A stretch of DNA of 64,000 nucleotides from Pontederia crassipes (lineage: Eukaryota; Streptophyta; Magnoliopsida; Commelinales; Pontederiaceae), in assembly GCA_030549335.1 (NCBI GenBank), contig CM060190.1, positions 63,502,118 through 63,566,117 of the forward strand, read 5' to 3'. Position numbers and translations under genes: made by a program. This document shows positions 23,938 to 37,291 of the stretch, piece by piece. Below the pieces are notes generated by a model. It did no database searches and was not told the DNA's origin. It worked only from the letters and a program-made list of their open reading frames with translations. The number at the start of each line of letters is the position of its first letter. Positions within the stretch are counted from its first letter, which is position 1.

Positions 23938-24028
23938 GGTACTCAAAAATTGAACTTCGTAATTTGAAATTAGATGTGAAAAATTACGATAATTTAAGAG
24001 TGATTAAGAGAAATAACCTTGTTTTTTA

Positions 24029-25986
<1,958 letters not shown>

Positions 25987-25999
25987 CGACACTACAAGA

Positions 26000-26590
26000 A
26001 AATTGTCTTTTACCGACGGTCCTAACTGTCGGTAAATTTGCCAGATCCGTCGGAAATTGCGATTTCCGACGATTCTTTCGACGAACAATGATCGTGTAAA
26101 AAAAACTCGTCACAAATTTTTTGCGACGGTTTCTTCTGAACCGTCGGTATTACAGACGGTCTAGCTGGCGGGCTCGGCAGTCGAACGTTAAATATCGACG
26201 GTGCGAACCGTCAATATTATCGACGGGCAAGACCGCCGATATATATCGACGATTTGAACCGACAATAGTATTGACTGTTCGAGCCGTCGATATTTATCGG
26301 CGGTTTAAACCGTCGATAGTATCGGCGGTTCGTGCCGTCGATATCTATCGGCGGCTTGAACCGTGAAAACTATCGACGGTTTTAACCGTCGATATATATC
26401 GGCGGCTTGAACTGTCGATTTTATCGACGGTTAAAACCGTCGACAATCTAGTATCGACGGCTTTTACTCGTGGGCTACGACCGTCGATAATTGTGTACCG
26501 ACGGATATAACCGTCGGTAAGTATCGAAAAAATCCGTTGAAAATTGCAATATTTCAGCTATTTCCGACGGTCAGGACCGTCGGAAACGTA
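26000..26590. repeat. Subterminal ACCGTCG/CGACGGT motif array (TNPA gene side)
   Basis: More than 20 copies of short palindrome-prone motifs such as GACGGTT...AACCGTCGA are packed into about 590 bases. In characterised CACTA elements subterminal motifs bind the TNPA protein and bring the ends together. The motif here is inferred to serve the same role. Confidence 0.75.
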
Positions 26591-27382
26591 AAAAATTTTA
26601 AAAAAAATAATGAATTCACAGATAATTCTCAGATAATACAACACATTTGATAGTTCAAGTGAACGGCACAGATTGAAATATAATCCATCACAGCAATATC
26701 GTAATTCACATATAAAGCACATCACATCACATCACAGATAGTTCAATTCGGCATAAGGGTATCCAAACATGAAACATAATCCATAATTCACAGATTCAAT
26801 AACGTCAACCATAGTGGAACGAGATAATGGAACGGCGTGCTTAATTCACAAATTGAACGGCATAACGTCTTCGTCACGACGAAGAGCTGAAGTTCAATTC
26901 GCATATCATCTTCGTCGCAAAACATCACTGCACAAAATTGAAAATGGAGTAAAAGTTATAACATATAAATGGAAAAAAAAAACATGAATTCAGTTTTGAA
27001 GATGCGTAATCACAATCTAATTGAATCTAAAATCTAAAATATAAAAACATTATTTCAATTTAACATCAACATAATTTGATAAATAATTGATTGAGCATCT
27101 TCAAAATTGATAAATCTAGAAGATGCGTAAACTAACAAGCTAACGCCGACATCTCAAAATCGAGCGTAAACTAACAAGTTTATACTAAGTATTGACATTT
27201 ACATGATCTAACTGTCTGCACTCCATTTTCGGTAAAAATTTTGAAAGCCTACAGATCTAACTGAAAGGGATGAAGAGTAAAATCTAAGTTAGTGTCAAAG
27301 TGCATATGAATCTAATGAGTACAATGATGCATCAGATTAAAGCAAATTCCAAAAATAATTATGTACTATATATGAATCTACC

Positions 27383-29272
27383 TCGGCGTCGTCGTCATTC
27401 AATTCGCCACGCATGAAGGCACACATCATTTTCTTCATTTCATCCCTATTACGACGTTCACGTTCTTCGAATTCCTGTCTGACCTCTTCCCTAATCTTGA
27501 TGGTCACCTGATCCACAATTTCTTGCATAGTAGAAGGAGATGAACCTGAAGTACTTCGTCGACCATATCCAATATCTGTGTCACTCACAGAAGATCCAAG
27601 TCCGTAAATGCGACCCTTCTTCACGCCGACGTGGTCCATCCAAAGTTGTTTTGGGGTCAACGGTGTGGTCCCCTTCTGCGTGGCTTGCGTAATATGATCA
27701 ACTTCTTTTGTTTTATAAGACTCCTGAAATATAAAGAAAATAATTAACTACAAACGACGACTAGGTGATCGACTTCAAAGTTTTGTTAATTAATTATTAA
27801 CTTGCAATTTAGAAAAAAGTAAAGGCACAAAAATTTACATACATATGTCTCCCGAGCATAACTCGAGACCCATTCTTTATTCTTCTTCTGATGGGTTCAG
27901 AGAAATAATTCGTCCTGAGTCGGTGGTCTACCCGTCTCTTTCTCCTGCAATGAGATAATATTTTAATATTAGGGACATGACAAAAGAATTACATTAGAGC
28001 GCACTGATGTGATGTGAAGATGATATTTTATGTTATTATCAGCACCATATTTTCAATGTAAAGCAATATATGAAATGAACTCAAACAAATTTTTTGATAC
28101 CCCCTCCCATATCCGACATTGATATCTTAATGTATTTAGCCCCTTAAATGTATTTCGTGATATTAATTCCCTGTTTTCCTCGTAGATTTTAGAATTCTCC
28201 TATGAGAAACTTATATTTCCTCCTATTTTTATCATTTTTTTTCAAATCCAATTATAGGATTCTTGTAACACTTCTAAATTTTCACCATAAAAATTAGAAA
28301 GCAATGAGATAATATTTTAAAATTTGCAAATTACTTACCATTTTCTTAAAGTATAATATTTCGTCCTGAGTTCGGAGAAAGACCTTACCATTTTCTTAGC
28401 AATCGTGCTCGTGGATAGACATCCGCCCGAATGCAAGCACGCTCCCTGGTCGGACTCTCGACTGATTTTTACTTTTTCGCATTTCACTTTGTACTCCTCG
28501 GTGGACCACTTTCCTAGTAAATCGATCCAAACGGCCTCGGGGATCCAATTGGGTCGTTCTCTGTCAGCTCGAGCTTCAAAAAGCATCGCGGACAATCTCT
28601 TTGAGCACCGAGAGTTAAAAGTCTTTCACATTTTTTCCGTATGCTCGGGCTCTCACCACACATCAGCCTGTAAGTGTTTAAAAATAATTAATGTGCCTGA
28701 TGAAGAAAAATATTAATGATGATGTTGACTTCTAATGATACCTGAAATTCATTAAATAACATCTGTCTCGTGGCATAAGGAACTTCCCTTCATATAAGCC
28801 ACGCTTCAGTATACCTATGTCGCAATACTTTAGTAACTACTGCAGCCGCTAGTTTCGACGGTACAAATCTTGAAGGACATAGAATTATAAAATGTCATGG
28901 CTGAATCAAAGCATGAATAAGGATTCGATATACATAAAATAACACTTACCCTAAATTCCCATCTGGCTGCACGTATGCTTTGTAAACACGATTTGACGAA
29001 GCCTGGTCCGAGTCTTCCACGGAACAATGAGCTCTGACGGGTTGTTGTGGCAATTGTGTATCCAAGTCCGCAATATCAGCGTGAGAGGAAGGACCCGGCG
29101 GAGTAAAATGTTCTATTATGCGAATGCCCGTGACTGATCGAGGAGCTGACGGAGGAGAAGAACGCTCTGTTATGTGAATGCCCGTGGCTGACGGAGGAGC
29201 ACACGGAGTACTGAGAGCTCTAGGGATGACCGGCTCCTTTCCTTTGTTTTTACTTTTACCAAATTGATACAT
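27383..29272 (-). pseudogene. TNPA-like / plant transposase (Ptta/En/Spm family), decayed
   Basis: Several exons on the minus strand. The likely start is ATG at 29272 (MYQFGKSKNKGKEP), followed by a proline/serine-rich segment to about 28946. An exon at about 28595-28380 carries WIPEAVWIDLLGKWSTEEYK and the SRESDQG stretch typical of the family PF03004. An exon at about 27950-27860 carries ETGRPPTQDELF but has a TGA at 27897-27899 where an Arg codon is expected. The last exon (about 27722-27383) has LTPKQLWMDHVGVKKGRIYGLGS and a charged helix with EEVRQEFEERERRN. In En/Spm, TNPA binds subterminal motifs. The stop makes this copy non-functional as read. Confidence 0.7.
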
Positions 29273-29729
29273 CTGCATAGTAGAAAATTTATTACAAGTC
29301 AAATTCACAATTGACAAAAAATTCAAATGTCACAACGTCTCGACCTGACTATGTTCGGCTGTGTCTTGTGTTGCATCTTGAGTAACGGAATTGTACGTAT
29401 AACTCGAGAATCAATTCCTAATATCCGGAGGCGCTTATAAAAAAATAAACAAATTAATTCGAATAAGCTTTTGCGAATGACTTCTTCTGATCATTATTTC
29501 AAACACTCACGAGATGGTAGCGAATATAAGAATGCATCGTCCGCGTCAGACATTTGTTGATCCGATTGTTTGTCCACATGCATCGCTAACGCCTTAAACA
29601 AACTATTGCCTCAAACAAAATGAATGAGTCATAAATGAACAATCCATAAGATGTGTACATTCGTAATAAAATATCCTAATTGTAAGGTAAAAATAAATTG
29701 ATAATTCGTGACGACAAGTAAAGACACAT

Positions 29730-32700
29730 TTACTCATCATCTGAATTTCCACATGACTGGTACCCGTCATCATCATCATCATCAGAAGTCGTCGTAGTTT
29801 TAAATTCATCTTCATCCGAATCCTTTTCATCATTTTGTATGTCGACGTTATCGAAGTCTTCAAATACGTGTTCTGAATCATGTAGATCATCGACTAATTC
29901 GGTGTCGACAATAGGGGCCACAGACGTCTGCGAGTCATCTTGAAAGGCACATTGCAATGCACCATCAACTTCTATCCTGCTTCTTGCCTTCGTCTTTATT
30001 ACAACCCACCATTGTGATTTGTCCCTGGTCTTCTCCGGATATGACACATAATATACTTGTCTTGTAGAAGACGGAATAATGAAAGGATCAAAACGATCAT
30101 AACACCTATTGTGACGTATTTCAACTATTTTGAAATCTTTGTGAACTCACATCCCTCTTCTTTCCTTTTGATCAAACCAATTACACTCAAATAATGTGAC
30201 TTTATTACCTCCAGTATATTGCAGCTGAATAATGTCTTTGAGAACACCGTAGTAGTCACGCTCATTTTCTCCGTCCGTGGATCTCACGACACATACTCCA
30301 CTGTTCACGGTTTTCTTCCCGATCGACCAAGTTTCAGTGTGAAACTTATAACCATTCACAAAATACACCGGCCAACTTTTCACCTCTCGAGCGGGTCCCC
30401 ATGCCAAATTATGGAGACCAGTCGCCGTGCCGGTATTGAGAACCTAATATGAAAATAAATGAGTATAGAAGACGTTGAAGACATCAAATTACTTCAAATA
30501 TTTTGATAATGACATGTTCCTTAAACCACGGTGCGAAATCATTCTCGATTCTATCTTGTACATGTTCTTCAGGGACAATGTAGTATTGCAAGAAAGCACT
30601 ACATACGAAGTGATTGCTAAATCAAAATGGTGTGACGGAAAGACGTTAAACAAAAGAACGCATGGATATTAAACTTACTTAATGTAGCTTTGCACCTCCG
30701 GCGTGTTTAGAAGGACATGATACGTGGCAGACTTGAATTCTGCATCACTGAGCCATCTACTCCTTGGCTTCCCAAAATGTCGTCCTAACTGATTGAAGAG
30801 AGATAAAGATGCCACGTCAGACTGTTCTTCTGGAACTTTATCATTTCGACGGACTCTGGTCCTCGCACACTTAACATGGAACTCGAAATAGTAAGAACAG
30901 AAGTATGAAATCTCCTGAATCATATACGCTTCACAAATGGATCCTTCGACACGTGCTTTATTCTTAATCGTCTTTTTTATTCGATTGAGATATCTTTCAA
31001 AAGGATACATCCACCTATATTGTACTGGTCCACCTACCCTTGCCTCATATGGCAGATGAATAGGTAAGTGCTCCATGGAATCAAAGAATCTCGGTGGAAA
31101 TATTCGTTCCAACTTACATAATGTTATCGGAATATTACGTTCCAATTGGATCATATTTTCCACCGTTAATGTTGTAGAACACAACTCTTTGAAAAATTGA
31201 CTCAACTCCATTATCGACTTCCAAATCTTATCCGGGAGTGAAGAAAAAGCAGTAGAAAGCAAAGTTTCCATGAATATGTGACAGTCGTGACTTTTCACGT
31301 CAAACAAACGCAAGTTATTCATGTCCACACATCGGGTCAGATTTGATGCATAACCATCCGGCACTCTCAGCTCTTGGATCCAGCGATACACTTGGGTCTT
31401 CTGCTCCTTAGTGAGAACATAACTTGCTTTTGGTTTAGATATTCTTCCGTTAGGTAAAGTCACTAAGTGCAACTCTGGCCGTCGACAGTACTCCTTCAAA
31501 TCTAGTCTCGCCTTGAGGTTGTCCTTTGTTTTACCCTTAATGTCCATTACGGTGTTGAATACATTTTCAAACACATTTCTCTCAATGTGCATGACGTCCA
31601 AGTTATGACGTATCAAACAATCAGACCAATAAGGTAAATCCGAGAATATACTTCGTTTGGTCCAATTATGACAAACACCATACTCATTGTATGTGACATT
31701 TGGGTCGTCGACAATTCTGCATAAAGCATTGACAATGCGACGTAATTGAGCTCCTGAGCATCTGACCGGAGGCATGTCTTCCACAACTCTATTCCGTCAA
31801 AATGTATTTCGGTTATTTCTGTACGGATGATCAGCTGTAAGAAACCGTCTGTGGCAATCAAACCAAGTATTTTTACCCACATTTCTCAAAGTGAACGTAT
31901 CTGAGTGTTCCATGCAAGATGGACAAGCTAATTTCCCTGCAGTCATCCAACCAGACAACATCCCGTAGGCTGGAAAGTCATTAACTGTCCACAATAAGGC
32001 AGCTCTCAATGTGAAATTTTGTTTGGTCGACACATCATAAGCGACGACACCATCCCACATTCTTTTAGCTCGTCTATTAGAGGTTATAAATACACGTCTA
32101 TCCTATGTTTAGGACTCTGAGGACCAGGAATAATGCATGTCAAAAACACATAAGGTGTGGACATACAAATCCCATGTGGCAATTATAAGGTGTTATTGTT
32201 ACCGGCCAACATGAATAAGGAACTGAAGTTTGACCATATGGTGTAAAACCATCTGCGCATAATCCGAGCCTTATGTTCCTTTGGTCCCTAGCAAAATCAG
32301 GATGCTTACGATCAAAATGTTTCCACGCTTCACCATCCGATGGTTGAAGCATTACACCTTCAGAAGTATTATGCTGTGCATGCCACTTCATCTGCGACGC
32401 TGACCCTATAGACGAGTATAGTCTTTTAAGCCTTGGAATAAGAGGCAAATAATGCATTCTTTTCACAGCGACTTGAGACTTGTTAGTCACTCTATATCGT
32501 TCGGCCCCACAAAACTTGCATTCATTTAGATTGATGTCCTCGCCGTAATATAACATACAACCATCACGACAACAATCTATTTTAGTTGAGCCAAGACCAA
32601 GTTTACTGACCAATCTTTTTGTCCTATAAAAATTTTCAAGAATACGAGCCCCAGTTGGTGTGACCTCTTTTAAAATATCTAGAAATGCATCAAAACATGC

Positions 32701-33243
32701 TTGTGAAATATTGTGGTCGGCTTTCAGATTCAACAATCTAACAGCAGGTGATAGTTCCGAATGACTTTCACACCCAGGCCATAAGGGTTGACTCGATGCG
32801 TTTAGTAAGTCATAAAAATCTCTTGCTTCTAGATTTGGTGCCTCTTCATTCTGCTCAAATATAATATTGCCATACTCAGTTGCAGCTACGTCATAAACAG
32901 ACTGTTCATATTGCGAAGCAAATGTTGGTTCAGGATCCACAAAATGAAGACCTTCATTTGGGACGCTTGTCGAAGGCGCTCCTTCGCCTAAATCATCCCA
33001 TTCCCAATAATTGGATTTGAAACCCTTTCTATATAAGTGAACTTTGACAGTCTCTATCATCTGTAACTTTGTGCTAGCACATTTCAAACAAGGACACCTA
33101 ATTGCTCCCTCCCGCTGAAATTGTAAAGATTGACAAGCCACAGTAACACAATAGTCAACGCCATCTATAAATTCTTGTGTCAAGCCTCTACGACCAGGAT
33201 TATTTCTTTTGTACATCCATCGACGATCGTTCAAGTATGACAT
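29730..33243 (-). pseudogene. TNPD-like (TNP2) CACTA transposase, decayed
   Basis: This is the transposase gene. The N-terminus (33243 down to about 33000) is a transposase-associated domain with CPCLKC. A TNP2 core follows (about 32700-31400), including RNIRLGLCADGF, ALLWTVNDFPAYGMLSGW and GKLACPSC. A DUF4218-type domain is at about 31250-30880. After a GTAAGT splice donor near 30680, further exons include a DUF4216-type domain (about 30410-30150, WPVYFVNGYKFHT). A C-terminal acidic tail ends at 29730. Lesions are a 1-base deletion near 32180, TAA at 32084-32086 and TGA at 31797-31799. The two stops fit C-to-T changes (CAA to TAA, CGA to TGA). Confidence 0.88.
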
Positions 33244-33521
33244 AATGACTGCATTATTTGCAAATCATAAAAAATTTCAGTCATACAAAATTGTATAAGG
33301 AAAGAAAAATGAATATGAAACAACTGAGGAAGAACAGATTGTTTAGCTAATGTTTACTAATCATTCTACTAGGTATAGAGATAGCATATAATAAGTATAT
33401 ATAACAGTTTTGGCCCTTTTTGCTCATGATCGTTTTCCATCAAACAAAAGGAGGAAAAAAAATATTACAACTATAATTCTAAACTATAATTCTAAATATT
33501 ACAACTATAATTCAAATGCCA

Positions 33522-33595
33522 CGCGCGGAGGGCGGCCGGATCTGGCCGCCATCGCGCAAGGGCGGCCGGATCTGGCCGCCGCACGGAGGGCTGTC
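33522..33595. repeat. GC-rich palindromic repeat, short array (2 units)
   Basis: Two units of GGCGGCCGGATCTGGCCGCC separated by a CGCGCAAG-type spacer. They are the same repeat as the longer array at 34221-34516. Confidence 0.85.
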
Positions 33596-34220
33596 GAGTA
33601 TATTATATATATCTAGATCAGTTCTCGTTTGGTGGATGACCTACTGGTTTCATATAAAACGATCGGAAAGTGATTTCTTACCGAGTCAACCGGACACGAT
33701 TGGGTAGTGCTAATTTGGAAACTAGAACAAAATTCTTCTTGGTCAAGTTGACCTTAATTGGTCCCAGTTGGTTCAAGTAAACAATAGTTTAAAATATTCG
33801 AGAATATTACTTAGAAACGATAGGTTAGAATGCATGATTTTTTTTATACAGAGAGCAATTTTTTATTTCTTAAGAAAATTGGTTAGGAGTCTAAAAATAT
33901 GTTTGTTCAGAGAGTAAATTTTTTTGACACATCATCTTTGAACTACATGTCTAGGGCTAAGAAGGGCATAGAGAAAAAAACCTTTAGGCATAACTTATTT
34001 TTTAGTTAAAAGTCGATGATTCATAGGTGTTAGTCTCTTTAGATATGCATTTGATTTGATACGATATACAAATTAAAGTAAAATGGATAAAGTTTCAGCA
34101 AATCGAAAATTTAGAAATGGAATTGAAGATTACTGACTCTTATCAATTGAGGCTAAAATTTAGAAATCTGTTATTCGTTTGAGCAACTAATTGACTCTAT
34201 CTAAGAAAATTCCACATACG

Positions 34221-34516
34221 GAGAGCGGCCGGATCTGGCCGCCGCACGCGGAGGGCGGCCGGATCTGGCCGCCGCGCGCGGAGGGCGGCCGGATCTCTCC
34301 GGCGCGACTGGCGGCCGGATCTGGCCGTCGCGCGCGAATGGCGGCCGGATCTGGCCGCCGCGCAAGAATGGCGGCCGAATCTGGCCGCCACGCAAGAATG
34401 GCGGCCGGATCTGGCCGCCGCGCGCGAATGGCGGCCTGATCTGGCTGACGGTGCGAATGGCGGTCGGATCTGGCCGCCGCGCGCGAATGGCGGCCGGAAC
34501 TGGCCGCCGCACGGAG
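34221..34516. repeat. GC-rich palindromic repeat array in the CACTA element (about 10 units)
   Basis: About ten units of a 20-base near-palindrome, GGCGGCCGGATCTGGCCGCC, alternate with GCGCGCGAAT-type spacers, giving a period near 30 bases. Units vary by single changes (for example GGATCTCTCCGG). The array lies about 1 kb upstream of the TNPD start, between it and the subterminal array, in an otherwise AT-rich setting. It could be a promoter or CpG-methylation island, or an expanded repeat without function. Confidence 0.9.
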
Positions 34517-34689
34517 ATGGTCGAAGGAGAGAAAAATTATATATCAAAGGAGGCGAGGATCGGACCTACCTGCGCCGGAGATGGTCGACGGCGGAAGCTT
34601 CGGGCGGGAGGTGGTCGACGGCCGGACGAACGGCGGCGGACGAACGTTCGAAACGTTCTAAGTAAGAGTGCGGTCGGGTTTTTATATAA

Positions 34690-35375
34690 CCACTTTTCGA
34701 CGGTCGAAACCGCCGCAACATAGGTAAATATAATATTATATTAATTCGCATTTCGACGGCTCCAATCCGCTGGAAAAACCATCGATAGTTTCGACGGTAT
34801 TCAAACCGTCGAAATATCGACGGTTTTAGCCGTCGATAATTTTGACGGTTCTTTAAACCGTCGAAATATCGACGGTTTTAGCCGTCGATTCCCTTAGTGA
34901 TAATTTTTAAAAAACATCGACAGATACGTAGGTTGTGTAAATTATAAATTTCCATTTTCGACGGTTGAGGCTGTCGAAAAAAAGTAAGGTGGAATATTTT
35001 ATTTAAATACTATCGATGGTTATGACCGCCTAAATATCGACGGTTGCTTTGAACGTCGCAAATTTCGACGATCAAAACTGTCGATAAGTTCAATAATTAT
35101 GCACAACCAGTCTTGAAATTTTTCGACGGTTCAGACCGCTGGAAGTTTCGACGGTTAGATAAACCACCGAAAATATCGACGGTCATAACCGTCGAAGTAT
35201 AAATATTTTCGACGGAATCTTCCGACGAATTTATCACCGTCGAAATTTTAGACGGGTTAAACCGTCGAAAATTATCTGACGAAAATATCGACGATTTGGA
35301 AGATTCGCCGGAAAAACCGTCGATATTTAAGACGAATTTCGGACTGTCGAAAATGGACCGTCGAAAATACGACTT
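34690..35375. repeat. Subterminal CGACGGT/ACCGTCG motif array (TNPD 5' side)
   Basis: Mirror counterpart of the array at 26000-26590, with many copies of TCGACGGTT...AACCGTCGAA. Together the arrays mark both ends of the CACTA element. Confidence 0.75.
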
Positions 35376-35390
35376 TTTCTTGTAGTGCGA

Positions 35391-35750
35391 TATGTTATAG
35401 GACTAAAAGGATTATACACCTCCACCAATTTAGCTATATAATATGTATGTATGTATATTTCTGTTTGATAAGCATCAAATAAATAACATTTTTTTATCTT
35501 TATTAATTTTTTTTATTAACTCATATTTGGATTCATATAATACATATTTTTAAATCCTTTACGTAGTCAAATTGAATTAATTTTATTTATTTTTATTTCT
35601 CTTTTTAGCTTCTTAAATATTTTATAATTAGAGTACTAATCCATTGACTCTTATATTTCTAAAATAATTAATATTTCTTTTGGTAGGATATGATACGGCT
35701 TCATGAGGGGACGATACAGCACCTTTCGTCCATTTAATTCTCCATATATA
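35391..35750. other. AT-rich spacer between CACTA and a fold-back element
   Basis: No gene is seen. The phrase CTAAAAGGATTATAC occurs on both sides of the CACTA element (about 25954 and 35402), suggesting a small pre-existing duplication at the insertion site. Confidence 0.5.
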
Positions 35751-35901
35751 TACAAATTTTGATTCTTATCTATTATATATGCATACATACATACATACGT
35801 ATGTAGGTATGTATATGGTTTTTTTTATTTAGTTTTAACTAGATTAAGATTATACGTATTATATTATATGTATATATAATAGATAAGAATCAAAATTTGT
35901 A
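35751..35901. repeat. Fold-back (MITE-like) element, perfect 30-bp arms
   Basis: Positions 35751-35780 (TACAAATTTTGATTCTTATC...) are exactly the reverse complement of 35872-35901. The centre adds a second palindrome built from CATACATACATAC and GTATGTAGGTATG. The size (151 bp) and AT-richness fit a Stowaway-like MITE, but a target duplication beyond TA is not clear. Confidence 0.6.
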
Positions 35902-35995
35902 TTTCTTCAAAAATACTGATAAATATCATTGAAATGTAATATTATTTATTTCTTCTTAATGTGGTTGTCATTACCTTAATATTCTCTTTATCATT

Positions 35996-36716
35996 GAGGA
36001 AAGGGGCGCTGCTTAGTACCCTAAGCTAAGTAGGCTGCTTACCTTTATCGTGCACTGTCGGATGAGATCTGTCAGTGCACATTTTTTTAACGCTTTAATC
36101 TCTATCGTCCATGCTATATTGGACGATCAAGATCGAACGAGACCACTCTCTCTCCGCCTTCTTTCCCTCTCGATCTGGCTCTCTCGACCCAGGCGGCCGG
36201 CGATCTAGGTGGTCGGCGCTCCAGTGGCTGGCGGTTCAGGCGGAGCCCCGGCGGCGATCCAAGCATCCCTAACTTCCGACCATCCCCAAACGCGCACGCA
36301 CGCGCGCGCGAGAGAGAGAGAGGAGCGGCCGGCGATCCAGGACGAGAGCGTTCGTTGATGATCGATCGGAGGGCGGCCGACGTCGAGGACGAGGGCGCTC
36401 ATCGGTGATCGATCGGGGGCACAACCGGCGATCAAGGAGAGGGTGCACGTCGGGGGGAGAGAGAGAGAGGAGGGAGGCACGGCTGCACACAAGAGAGAGG
36501 AGGCAAGCACGGCTGCATCTAGAGAGAGAGAGGCACGACTGCATCACATGAGAGAGAGAGTGGAGAGAAAAGGCACGGCTGAGAGAGAGAGGAGAGAAGG
36601 GAAGCTGCATTTCACACGAGAGAGAAAAAAAAAGAGAGCTGTCCGATGTCATGCGACGGCCAAAATATGCTCGGCTGACTGCTTAGCGCAAGATGGTAAG
36701 CAGCGCCCCTTTTCTC
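35996..36716. mobile_element. Mutator-type non-autonomous element, 721 bp, perfect 9-bp TSD
   Basis: Terminal inverted repeats GAGGAAAGGGGCGCTGCTTA (35996-36015) and its complement ending at 36716 differ at one base in 20. The 9-bp target duplication TTTATCATT is perfect (35987-35995 and 36717-36725), the size typical of Mutator elements. The core is GC-, GA- and CGATC-rich with short arginine-rich open frames on both strands. It encodes no transposase. Such GC-rich interiors can be captured gene fragments (Pack-MULE), but I recognise no parent gene. Confidence 0.88.
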
Positions 36717-36725
36717 TTTATCATT

Positions 36726-37135
36726 TACGTATTTTTTTTAATCTTATCATGATTAGTCTTCTTTCGAGCTTACTTTATAAAGTTTTTCAATCTCATGATA
36801 CTTGATCGTTTTTTCAACTGTACCCTCCTACAATCCTATAGATAAGGCGTCTATTTTAACAACCTTGTTATTACTGAACTTATATAATAGCCCTCAAGCA
36901 CACATCTAAATAAGTAGCATGGTTTATTACTTCCTATTTCTTGTCACTAATTAATGTGACTGATCTAAACTGTTTCATTTGTAAACATAAAAAAATATTA
37001 GTTCTTAGTTAAAATGAATTTTGTTAAAGTATATCACATTTATTATATAATTTTTTTAATAATCCTTTATATATCCATTTCTTCTTGTATGACGTACTCT
37101 CAAAAGTTATAACACTTAAACAAGGGTCCTTTTCA

Positions 37136-37176
<41 letters not shown>

Positions 37177-37291
37177 AAAAAAAAAAAAAATGAAGCATTG
37201 TTATCCACAACTGGCCACAACCAAGTCCCCCATTTCCCAGTTCCTACAGCCTTCGTTTCTCACTCCTTTGCAAATTAAGCCAACGCCACTT
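36726..37291. other. Upstream region of the second PMEI gene
   Basis: AT-rich promoter region. A TATA-like stretch (TTTATATATCC) lies near 37066. A C29A24 homopolymer pair at 37138-37190 sits about 100 bases before the start codon. Confidence 0.5.
37138..37190 (+). repeat. C29-A24 double homopolymer in the PMEI 5' region
   Basis: Twenty-nine C (37138-37166) are followed directly by 24 A (37167-37190). The tract would lie in the promoter or 5' UTR. It could also reflect assembly or amplification error. Confidence 0.9.

Larger units (their letters stand above)
14829..24018. mobile_element. Long-TIR DNA transposon (Mutator-like?) split by a gypsy insertion
   Basis: The left terminal inverted repeat runs 14829-15093 and continues at 21301 to about 21412 beyond the inserted gypsy element. 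The right TIR runs from about 23640 to 24018 on the other strand. The TIRs are about 375 bp long and share GGTTATTTC at the tips, TTTTTCACATCTAA, TTAACTTCGATTTTTT, GCTTCTTTCGTAGGTAAAAC and GAGAAGTTGATTTT. Flanking 10-mers TTATTTGTTA (14819-14828) and TTGTTTTTTA (24019-24028) match at 8 of 10 positions, a possible decayed target duplication. Without the gypsy element it is about 3.0 kb. It carries a GRF zinc-finger pseudogene rather than a recognisable transposase. Long TIRs suggest a Mutator-like element, but this is inference. Confidence 0.7.
25990..35387 (-). mobile_element. CACTA (En/Spm) DNA transposon, full length, 9.4 kb
   Basis: The element starts CACTACAAGAAAA (25990) and ends TTTTCTTGTAGTG (35387), perfect inverted termini of the CACTA superfamily. 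A 3-bp target duplication CGA flanks it (25987-25989 and 35388-35390), exactly as expected. Both ends carry dense subterminal arrays of ACCGTCG/CGACGGT motifs. Inside, two genes on the minus strand correspond to TNPD (TNP2 transposase) and a TNPA-like protein. Both are damaged, so the element cannot move on its own, but its ends may still be mobilised in trans. Confidence 0.96.

Noticed and set aside
28405-28716. Plus-strand open frame inside the CACTA element
   Set aside because: Antisense of the TNPA-like exon.
34197-34547. Arginine/proline repeat proteins on both strands, or a CRISPR-like array
   Set aside because: The open frames are translations of the GC-rich palindrome array. Units adjoin with similar short spacers in a plant transposon, so CRISPR is excluded.
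37085-37291. N-terminal extension of the second PMEI with poly-proline and poly-lysine
   Set aside because: It is a translation of the C29/A24 homopolymers. The signal peptide-like start is at 37292.
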